64,000 nucleotides of DNA from Nepenthes gracilis (taxonomy: Eukaryota > Streptophyta > Magnoliopsida > Caryophyllales > Nepenthaceae): positions 13,283,319 to 13,347,318 of the forward strand of contig BSYO01000006.1 in assembly GCA_033239525.1 (NCBI GenBank), written 5' to 3'. The notes under the pieces were generated by a model. It was not told the origin of the DNA and searched no databases. It saw nothing but the letters and a program-made list of their open reading frames with translations. Positions 54,757 to 64,000 of this stretch are shown in pieces (the stretch's first letter is position 1; the number at the start of each line of letters is the position of its first letter). The position numbers and the translations under genes are program-made.

Positions 54757-56622
54757 TAGTCAAAGGTCAATTTCGGGGTTCTAGAGAGAAGCTCTCGCTT
54801 CTCTCTTCGTCTTCTAAACTTCGAATTCAAATTTCAACCGATTTTGGCAGCGTCTTCAGCGACGCTTCTCATCCGGGGGCGGCGCCGGGGTGGCCTCGGC
54901 GGTCTCCTGGATGCCTAGCCCTACCGTCTCATTCTCCTCCTCTTCTTTTGCTCACGCGGCGACCTTTGTGAACTCTTAGGTTCGGTGTCATCCTTGCCGT
55001 TCAAGCCTAATCTCCTCGGTTCGTACTTTGGTAGTGCAATTTCTATGGCTCTGGATACTCAATGGTGTTCCTCGGTTTCATCCCATCGGTGTGGTTTGGA
55101 TTTCCCACCCTATTCTCTCGGCGGCGGCCGGGCCTCGTTCGGAGCTCCGTGCGAAGGTTTTCCTTACTCTGTTTGGATGTGCTCGATCCCTTTGCGCTTT
55201 CCGGGTGCGATGGATTTCCATCTGCTCATGACCACCCGCTGTGGGATGTTGGGTTCTCTCAGATTGAATTTGCTTTGCGGCTTGCTCGTTGGGGTTGGCG
55301 TTGAAGAACACTTTGAGCCGGTTTTATGCCTCTCTGCCCGGTCGTTCCTTCGGTCGATGGGTTGGGAGCTGTTGTTAATGGTATGGAAGTATGGGCTGGA
55401 GTGCGGAAGTAGTGGGAGCCATGTTGGACGATAATCCTTCTAATGCGGTGAGTTATCCTGCGCTGTCTTGAGTTGCTGTTGCGATCCATTGGATTACTTT
55501 GATGCGGCTATTAATGCCGGTTTGATTCTTTGTTGTTGCTTTGCAACATTTCTCGCTTGCTGCAATGGATGATGATCCTTCGTTGGCTGATCCATTGGCG
55601 ATGTGTGATGATCCTGCTATGGTCCTTCTTGATGCTTGAAGGTTCTCGCATACATGTTGTTGGATATCTTTGTGAGGTTGCCAAATTCTTTGGCTTACGG
55701 CAATTTCATCCTCACTGTTGTGGTCATCAGATGCCCCCATGATGGACCTTACATCTGCTGTGGCTACCGTTGTGCATTAGTAGCTACCATTCTGCTTTGG
55801 AGGTAATGTTTGGGCGGCAGACATTGTGGTGTGCCCTTGCTGGTTGAATCGATCTTGGTATAAGGGGTGGGTGTGATGCATGCTGTTGCTCTGTTTGGTG
55901 GAATTCTAGAGGTGCCTCTAGGATCTTTGGCAATTTTGTTTTAATGTAGTAGTCGGTTGGTGCTCCTACTTATTTGGAAATGGAAAAGCATTTCTTGTTG
56001 CATATTTCCTTCTTTGTGTGATCTTTTGCCCGGTTGTTGATGCATTTGGATCTTGTCCTGTGGCGGTGTTGATTTTTGGCCCTATCTTGCGGGTGCCTTT
56101 TTTTTCTTTGATGCCATATCTTTGGTGGGCGTTGATCTTGCTGCAGTTGGATTTAACTAGTTGGCTCACGATGGTTTGTTGGCATGCTTGGAGGAGGATT
56201 AGCGGTATGATGCTAATCTTTGGAAATCTGGACCGCCTATCATGATGAGTGTTGCAGCGCGGGGTGGCGTGTGTGATGCAGCGACATCTTGATTCATGCA
56301 GTTGGAATACAGGGTCTTTGATAGGTTTGTGGGCAGCTCGTTTCTTTGTTGCAATTTCTATGGGGCTACGGATGTGGTTGATCTTGTTGCCTCGGGAGTA
56401 CTGATTTTGAATCGATTTTGTAAAATGGCGTGTTCATTTCTATGTTACATTTGATTGCTCCTTTTAGGAGTTTTTATGAGTTTTTCTCAAATGTACCGGT
56501 TGCTCGGGGTATGCCCGAGGCGTCTTATGTTCTAACTCCAAATCAAAATTTGGAGTTATAACATAGTCTTTTGTAAATTTTCTCCCTATAATCCAAAATA
56601 CACACTTACTTACCAAAAAAAA
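54757..56622 (+). mobile_element. Hairpin-tail non-LTR element (1866 bp), with TSD
   Basis: ATCTCGGCTATTAGG (54742-54756 and 56623-56637) is an exact 15-bp TSD. The 5' part has a TTCGAATTC-containing AT stretch (about 54826-54845) and a GC-rich segment, CGGGGGCGGCGCCGGGG (about 54873). Then a T/G-rich body with no convincing ORF, CGGGGTATGCCCGAGG, a stem-loop (56525-56566, arms TATGTTCTAACTCCAAAT and ATTTGGAGTTATAACATA) and ACTTACTTACC plus A. The 149-residue frame at 54985 has no recognisable domain and overlaps frames on the other strand. Confidence 0.85.
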
Positions 56623-56856
56623 ATCTCGGCTATTAGGGACCCCCGACCAAAAGCGGCTCATCCTTTGCATACCTCTCGGCAAAAACCACCTCGGCCACAA
56701 AATAGACCTCGGTCGGTAATAAAGAAGCAGCAAACCAAGTCACGGCACATGCCCACAACAGGCACTATGCATCCATATTTGGTCAATTGCAATTCAACAT
56801 CCCAAAGCAATAACCACATATGATGCTCTGACACCTCACGAGCAGCAAGGCATAAG

Positions 56857-58786
56857 CAGCTGCTCTGACAATTTCCCCTCTGAGTGAGGCGATTTTCAAA
56901 ATTCGAATTTGAATTTTGATTCTGCTCGGCGCCGTCCTCGACGCTTCCGACTAGGGTGCCGGGCAGCTCCGGTGCCTGCTCCGGCTGGCCTCCCGGTTGC
57001 TTGCCCGCCCCCCCGCCTCTCGGCTTCTATGTGCGGGTGTTGTCGGCCTCGGCGACCTCGAAGTTTTTGGGGCTCCCTGCGATTTTGATTGCCAGCGGTT
57101 TTGACCATCTTTCTCTGCGCCTTACGTGGGAGGCGAAGGCTCTTCCTAGGTTGAAGAGTTCGTGGCTGGTTGGGTGATGCTTGAACGAAGCTTTGGATGT
57201 CTCCGACCCGTGGGCACATTGGATGCCTATGAACGTTACGTTACGTGACTTCGGGAGTTGATTCCATTGGCGACACAGTGGGTCTCGCTCTCTGTCCGGT
57301 TTCTGTGCAGGTCGTTATCTTGTTTGCGGTGGCTGGATGTTGGTCGAGCTCCTGCCTGTTTATTGTCTCTGTGGGCTGCGATTGGGCTTCCGGTGGGCTG
57401 TTGTCTCTTCTAAATCGTGATGTTGCCGATTGTACCCGAAGCTGCTCGATTGGCTGTGTTTCCCATTTATTGATTGGGTAGAGGCCCGTGGGCTTATGGA
57501 TTGGGTCTCTTCGGCTGAAAGTGACGGTGGCCCATGGTTCTTTTTGGTGGCTTTTTGCTCTTCTTGTTTGAGGTGAGGCTTGCCGGTAAGTTGCCTAATT
57601 GTGGTGTACGTATTTGCAGTCCATTGGATTTGCTTATGCAGCTTTTTAGAGCTGTATTGATGTTCTTTTGTTGCATCTTCATCTATCGTATGGCTTCTTT
57701 GCAATGATTGGTATATGCCTCCTCTGGCTTATTGATTATTTCTTTGCGGCGAGCGTGATTGAGGGACAATGGTTTTATCTTCTATCTTGTGATCCTTCTT
57801 CTGCAACTTTGCTTGCTGAATTTGCGATGCTTAAGCCCTCTGCATCGGGAGTATTTGATTTTGGCTTGGTGATATCCTTGGATTGTTTGTGTCGGTGAAT
57901 CCAGGACATTGTGATGAATTTGTTTCTTTGCATCAATTTTAAATCTTATGATTTATGGATTCTTGTAATGGTATGTTGAGGCTATTCTTTGCTGGTGAAT
58001 GGATCTGTCTTTGAAGGATGATCGGTTGCTGCAATTCTATATGGTTTGGTGACCGTGGAGTTCTTTTACCTTTGGATGATGTTAGGTCATGGTCTTGCTC
58101 CGTGATACAGGCCATGATCCTTCCTGTTGAATTAAGCAAATTAATTTTGCTCTGCGATTGATCTGCAATTTGGAAGGTGCTACACCTTTGCCTTTGTGAT
58201 TGTGTTGAGCTCGATCTTGGACCCTTGTGGTGTCTTGATGATGGCTTGGTGGGAGCCAATGTTGTTATGTTTGTCTTGAAGTCGGGCCACAGAGCTGCTG
58301 GGTATTATGCTCTCACGTGATTTGTGATTACGCCGTGCCAATGTGTGCTGCGGTTGTGTGGTTCGATGGCTGCACAGCTTGGCGATTCTTTTTGCGGTAG
58401 TGCACCAACCCGGGCTTTGTCTTCTTTGGAGCTGCTGGATTGCTTTAAGGTTTCTTGTGGCGCGGAGCTATGGGATTTGGTGGTGATGATCTTTGCGTCT
58501 GCTGGCCGTTACTGCCCGGCTATCTCTGTTCTTTGGCATTTTGGATTGGCTTTGAAATGGCTGTTTATTTTGTCTAGGTTTTGCTTTTAAGTGATGCTCT
58601 TGTGTTGTATGATTACCAGCAATTTTATCCTTTAGTTGGTTTCATCGGTTGTATCTAAGTGCTCGGGGTATGCCCTAGCTTTTTGGTTTATCCCCAAGTC
58701 GGAAAAACACTTGGTGATAATTCCATATTTGTAAATTTTTCTCCCATAAATCCAAATCTTACTTACCAAAAAAAAAAAAAAAAAAA
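56857..58786 (+). mobile_element. Hairpin-tail non-LTR element (1930 bp), with TSD
   Basis: GAGCAGCAAGGCATAAG (56840-56856 and 58787-58803) is an exact 17-bp TSD. The 5' part has an AT palindrome (TCAAAATTC and GAATTTTGA, 56893-56916) and a GC-rich segment. It is similar to 62090-62560 (minus), so both copies are probably full length at the 5' end. The T/G-rich body is non-coding. The 3' end has CTCGGGGTATGCCCTAGC, a stem-loop (58685-58724) and CTTACTTACC plus 18 A. Confidence 0.85.
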
Positions 58787-60085
58787 GAGCAGCAAGGCAT
58801 AAGAATTTCCTTTGAAAAATAAACTGCATCCAAGTTGCAAGAATTCCGCTCGAGGACATCATGCAAGAAGCTGAGTGCGGTACCCCAACTCCACAATCAG
58901 CCTAACCCACCAGGTGTAGGGTTTAACACACAAACCAACAAAACTTAAATCTTTGCTTCAGCATGACTTCCCATTTTAGCAAAAAGAAGAAAGCAACAAC
59001 ACTTGTCAGCTGCAGACCAAAAGTTACTCCACGCATTGGCTCCAAACCACATCTTTTTTTATATTTTTGGTAAGTAATAAAATTGTATTAAAAGAAAGGA
59101 AAGAAAATACAACACTGTGTTCTATTCCAAGTGTTTTGCCAACTTGGAGATAGAATACGATAATAAGGGTAGCCCCCGAGCACCACGACACAAGTCATGA
59201 AAACAAGAATACAATCAAAACATCATAGAGCATGTGACACTATAGAAATGTCTCGGCTCGGTCGTCTAAACATCGAGATCGGCCACTTATGTCAACACGG
59301 AACAATCAGCCCCCATACCGAGTACATAGAAGAGAGGGAACTAGGTAGCCCAGTAAAGCAACAGGCCTCCCAAACCAAAGACGAAGACAGCAACAAAACC
59401 ATATCAACACGCCCTCCCAGACAATCCTGTAGATCGGCACGTCGCTTCAACCCAGCTAGCTATCAGTCATAGATCTATGCCGGACCCATCACAAAGGCAG
59501 TAGGAGACGGATTCTGCACAAACAAGCAAGATCGTCCAAGCAAGAGGAAGCCGACCATGCATCGGCAAGATAACAGACTAGCCAATGTAGAAAAGCCACA
59601 CCCATAAAGCAGCAAGGAGCCTCATACTCTAACAATTGGATTGCTATGTGAATAGCGGAACTCAGCACCATGCTCAACGAGAACACATCAGGAGAGACTA
59701 CTTCTTGCGGTAGCAACACCATCCACTTTGTGTGAAGACCCCAAGATTGTTAAACCAAATTTACTTGACAACAGAACACCACACCACACCAACACCTCCG
59801 GCCGGCTTCAACCGTCCATTTCAACTCCTGACTTTTTTTTAATAAAAGCCCTATTGAGTCCATGATGAGGATTTCAATCAAAATCTTCCTTTTTTTTTCA
59901 AAAATAGGGCCAATAGCAATTTTAGAAAAAAAAACCATGAAAAAAATGGTACACATGAAGCGAAGGAGGTACGAAATTGTACTAACCAAGGTGACAACCA
60001 TCTCCAAGCGACAACCACAAAACTAAAAGAGGCACCGGAATAATTGGCCTATCAATCGCCATCTGGGAAATGAGGCACTAAGAGA

Positions 60086-60088
<3 letters not shown>

Positions 60089-60124
<36 letters not shown>

Positions 60125-60152
60125 ATTAAATATATATATATATATATATCTA
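60089..60152. repeat. (TA)n microsatellite in LINE 3'UTR
   Basis: TA runs separated by ATGTATATATATAATTAAA. The position corresponds to 29640-29680 in the sister copy, at the end of the tandem 3'UTR unit. Confidence 0.9.
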
Positions 60153-60450
60153 TATGCAAGAGTCTAATTTTTTTATTAAAAACCCTACTGGTCACAGCGG
60201 GATTTCAGTCAAATCTTCCTTTTTTACTTATATATTTTTTTTTCAAAACAGCGCCAATAGCAATTTCAGAAAAAAACCATGAAACAAAAGTACACATGAA
60301 ACCAAGGTTGTACACAGGGAAAAGCGGTACCAACCAAGACCGACAACCAACTATCAAACAAAGACCACAAAACTAAAGAGCACCCGAGTATAACCGGCCT
60401 ATCAATCTGCCATCCAGAAACAAGTACCAGAGAAAAATATATATATATAT

Positions 60451-62591
60451 TTTTTTGGTAAGTAAGTGATTTGGATTAATGGGAGAAAAGAATTACAAAT
60501 TAGGATTTATCACCAAGTGTTATTCCGACTTGGGGATAAACCTAAATAACTAGGAGCATGCCCGAACACTTTGATACAATAGATGAAACCTACTAAAAAG
60601 ATAAAAATGCGAGGAATTCATACAATACTAGAAAACCACACAATATGGTTCCTAAACAAGGAGCAATCCAATCCATGCCAAAAACTTCAGCAACAAAATG
60701 AAGCCAGTGACTAATCGACAACAACCAAGATATTACCAACTCAAGATGAGCTTCAACTTGAGGCACCGAGCGGCGGCACCCGATCCCCCATCGAAAAGGT
60801 CATCATACACATCAACAATGAAAGGCATCCGACCCAATACAGTGGATTCCAACAGCGGCAACATCTTTGGCTAACTAACATAGCAACAAATCTCAAAAGA
60901 ACCCTTAAATCCAAGGCTCCAACCTCATAACGCATCATACCAATGTTTGGAAATCACCACAGCGGCAGTGCAGTGAGCCCCATCCCGCCAGCATCTTCCC
61001 CGCCCAGTAGCTTCACAACCCTGCACCATCAAGGCACACGGCACCGAACCACAACAAACCCAGACAGCGACCTTGGTGGAGATCCCGGCCATCGGTTGCA
61101 GCACCCCGGAACCAAAAAACATGCCATCTGCCTAAGCAAAACACGTCCAAGAATATGAAAGGCCAATACAGCCTACCAATTCCTTTCAATTTCGAGGGGA
61201 CAAATGATTAATCAAATCACGGCATCAAAGATGCAACAAACCACACTCAATAGCATGCAATAAAAAAATCCAGCACCCGAGAGCAACAGGCGAGCATAAA
61301 GAGGCGCGGCATAACATATACCAAGCCCCAAATCTCCAGATCCACCGAGCCAGCATCGGTGCAGGGCTAATGAACCAACCATCACCCGAAGGCACTATCA
61401 CCTGCTCTGATGCGATGGGCGAAGCATCCGCCAAATTCAGCAAGCAAGATTGCGAAAAAAAATCTCTAGACGAAGATAAATCCCATGTCCCTCAATCATA
61501 TTCTGGCAGCGCGTGAAGGATCAATAAAGCGAGAGGGGCATGTATCGATCAATGACAAAGCCATACAAAGATGAAGTTGCGGCAAGGCAACAACATCAAT
61601 ACAACGCTGAATTAGCGAAAAGCGATCAAAAGGACTGAACACAATCAACGCAATTAATCGGCTCACGGGAAGGGCATCACCTCAAACAAGAAGAGCAAAT
61701 AGCCACCAAAAAGAACCACGATCAATTGCTCAGCCCTCGGCCGAAGAAACCCAATCCATAAGCCCATGGGCTCCCCCAACCCAATCAACAAATGGGAAAC
61801 ACAAAATCAGGCAGCATCCGGTACCTTCGGCAACATCACTACTACGAGAAGAGGCAACAGCCCACCGGAAGCCCAATCGCGAAGCCATTAATGCAAATGG
61901 GCATCTCACCCCATAAGGCGGCGACCACGAGACAACATCCGGCGGGAGCTCGACTCAATGACCGACCCACTGCGGCTAAGATAACACTATCGGATCACCA
62001 ATCCTCAGCCCGGAAAGTTCCACCGGAGCGGCTTGGGCACCCCAAATCCAACCAACAATGGTGATTCACATTGGTAGAGGAAAGCCAATCCAACAGCCCA
62101 AGACTTGAGGCACGGGAAGCCGAACCAAGAGCGAGACCCCGAGAGTCCATAGGAAGCGGCTCGGCCACGGATCGAAAGTTGAAGAAGCATCCAACGGTTC
62201 CACGGCCGACACAACCGGCACCCGGTCAAGCAACACCAAACCCAGCCACGAACGCTTCAACCGAAGACGAGCCTTCGCCTCACACGAGAGGCGAAAAAGA
62301 TGGTCAAAATCGCGGTAATCAAAATCGCGAGCAACACCCGAAATCTTGAAGGTCGCCGAAAGGTCGACAACACCCCGAGCATAGAAGCCGGGTGACGGGG
62401 GGCCGGGCAAGCAACCGGGAGGCCAGCCATGGCAGGCACACGGGGCCGCCCGGCACCCAAGTCAGAAGCGTCGAGGACGACGCCGAGCAGATTCAAAATT
62501 CAAAATTGAATTTTTGAAAATCGCCCTGTCAAAGCGAAATTGTCAGAGCGAAAATCGCCCTATTGGATTGCTGCATAACAGCATCACTGCA
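60451..62591 (-). mobile_element. Hairpin-tail non-LTR element (about 2.14 kb) inserted in a (TA)n tract
   Basis: The flanks AGAGAAAAATATATATATAT (60430-60450) and AGAGAAAATATATATATAT (62592-62610) form an approximate TSD. On the minus strand the 5' end carries TCAAAATTC-type AT palindrome text (62490-62516) and a GC-rich segment matching 56880-57200. The 3' end has a stem-loop (60503-60542, TTTATCACCAAGTG and ACTTGGGGATAAA) and CACTTACTTACC plus A. The body is A/C-rich and non-coding. Minus frame 62066-62410 parallels 56956-57177, but a function is not recognised. Confidence 0.75.
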
Positions 62592-62597
62592 AGAGAA

Positions 62598-62609
62598 AAT
62601 ATATATATA

Positions 62610-62656
<47 letters not shown>
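62598..62656. repeat. (TA)n microsatellite, target of an insertion
   Basis: The TA tract continues the host LINE 3'UTR after the nested element 60451-62591. Confidence 0.85.
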
Positions 62657-62658
<2 letters not shown>

Positions 62659-62988
62659 ATATGCAAGAGTCTCAATTTTTTTTATAAGTTCCAACGCATC
62701 AAGAAGGTTCGATCCGCCCCTCTGAAAGTGTCTAGATGAATTTTCGGCTTGTTTCAGGCCACATTGAAGATATGGGAATATAAAAGAGTGGTATCTTGGA
62801 TAGGAGAGTTTTGAAATGTACGATTGTTGCGCTCCTTCCAGATGAAATAGACCGTTGCTGCAAGGGTCAATCGTTTAGACTGGGCTTACAAGTTTTTGCC
62901 TTTCCATTTTTGTGTGGCCCAAAGGATATTTTGGGACCATTTAGGGTAAGGCTTTTGGATGGCCATTCGCCACCGGATTAGATGCCAC

Positions 62989-64000
62989 ATCAACATAGTC
63001 TTACACCATAACCTGTCACATTCAGCAGGTTAGTTACACTGCTCCATATCTGCACTCACAATTGGGAGCCTCAAACGGATGCAAAATTTCTCGAATTCAG
63101 CAGAGGAAAGCACTCGACATCAGTATAGCCCAGGGGCAGCCTCTAACAATAGTAGGATTTCCAATCACACCCCTCACCAACACAGCAGGCAAACTAAACC
63201 AATAAGGTAGTTGTTGCCTCTTCAGCCGAAATCAACCTAACTAGGTGGATTAGGCGAACGTTTCTTTTTTCGCCTTTTTGATCTCTGGTGGTTAGATTTG
63301 AAACCCCCTCCTTCAGAAGTAGGGGTCGAGTCATTAGTAGGGAGGGGAGAGGGTGAAGCTGGGCAAGATCTGGTACGATCAAATTGTGAACACATCTCAG
63401 TAAAGTTCCTTCTCAACTAGCCAATACTAGTGCAGACCCTTAGTTCCTTACAATGTTAATCGACATGGGCAGCATGAGGGCTTGGGGCAGCGCCAATAGC
63501 GGGATAGGCATCAGCCACCCAGGGTGTTGTGCCAAGAGCTACTAAACGGTCGTCATCTAAGATTGGCATGAGGATAGCACATCTGCTAGGCAGTTCAGCA
63601 TCAATAGTATTAAGTCCCCTGAGCACCATTTGTACAAATGTAATCAAACAACCACAGCTAAGGCGCATTATCCCTTGGGGGCAACTGTGGAAACAAAAAC
63701 AAGAAACAGCATTTTTGGCATGGTATGGGCCACAAGGGCCATGGCTTCCGATAGAACTTGATGACATAACCCCGGCTCACAGTTCCTGCCCTCAACATCA
63801 CAGCTGATACAGTCGCCATCAAGAAGTGGCATTGACAGCATAACATTAGAGGGAGTAGGCTGGGAATCCAGCCCCATCCTGCTAAAAGGGCATTCCACAA
63901 GTAAAACGTCATTTTCCTCAGTAGCCCTCACTGGCAGCTTCGTCCTCTGGACAGAAGAGGGTTCCTTAAATTCACCAGCATCTCTAAGCCCTCTAGAGGA
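62989..64000 (-). pseudogene. LINE ORF1 C-terminus-like region, runs off the window
   Basis: Minus strand from 64000: EPSSVQRTKLPVRATEEN and DVLLVECPFSRMGLDSQPTP, parallel to the frame at 32832-33443. Stops follow, and near 63265-63300 the basic RSKRRKKKRS. The N-terminal part with DUF4283 would lie beyond 64000. 62989-63190 is non-coding. Confidence 0.5.

Larger units (their letters stand above)
59060..62988 (-). mobile_element. Minus-strand LINE 3' end with ORF2 C-terminus, split by a nested element
   Basis: The 3' end (TTGGTAAGTAATAAAATTG) is at 59067 and a stem-loop at 59116-59158. The UTR matches 28665-30018 and has the same tandem duplication (59850-60160, 60170-60450). After the insertion 60451-62591 it resumes with (TA)n and the ORF2 end (62685-62988, minus: TSRG and RLTLAATVYFI-type text). 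It is truncated there. A 7-bp CCACATC at about 59046 and 62984 may be its TSD. Confidence 0.65.

Noticed and set aside
54985..55434. 149-residue frame as a captured host gene
   Set aside because: It falls in the T/G-rich body, overlaps frames on both strands and has no recognisable domain.

Overview
This window is a piece of a plant nuclear genome, almost certainly an angiosperm, made nearly entirely of retrotransposons nested in one another. The basis is a Ty3/gypsy chromovirus, a Sirevirus-type Ty1/copia remnant, a Tat/Ogre-type Ty3 fragment, plant L1-clade LINE proteins (DUF4283 plus zinc-knuckle ORF1; RVT/zf-RVT ORF2), and two exons of a plant-like COX15 gene. No intact host gene was found. 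Species cannot be named from the sequence.

Region 1-19645 is one minus-strand chromovirus carrying later insertions. Its right-hand 5' LTR (about 16916-19645), primer-binding site and gag-pol are in place. Its left-hand 3' LTR is split into 1-230, 7943-8486 and 10710-11545. One gap holds a mosaic of Sirevirus pieces, a second LTR family, a LINE 3'UTR and a COX15 fragment. The other gap holds a 2.2-kb solo LTR with a 5-bp target-site duplication (TSD). The chromovirus abuts a Tat/Ogre-type reverse transcriptase at 19646, which is itself split twice by non-LTR insertions.

Region 16-64 kb is dominated by one non-LTR family. Its copies end in a palindromic GGGCATGCCC-like box, a stem-loop of about 40 nt with covarying arms, then CTTACTTACC and poly-A. 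I count about 21 hairpin ends on both strands. Nine insertions have long TSDs that fix both ends: 16066-16720, 19755-23427, 23599-25860, 37491-38089, 44486-46754, 52195-53843, 54757-56622, 56857-58786 and about 60451-62591. Some copies carry ORF1 and the 3' end but no endonuclease or RT, which I interpret as 'half-LINEs'. Others are short and non-coding, three of them with dense CGGAGTG/CACTCCG arrays. Damaged ORF2 pieces (30019-32329, 39643-39837, 42525-43165, 48114-48967, 50429-50890, 62685-62988) are the remains of the presumed autonomous partner.

A 207-bp tRNA-derived SINE (27962-28168) ends in the same CTTACC-poly(A). A 21-bp insertion made of only this tail sits in the chromovirus chromodomain. 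Together these suggest one LINE machinery that mobilised ORF1-only elements, short elements, a SINE and even bare tails. That LINE/half-LINE/SINE community is the most interesting content of the window.
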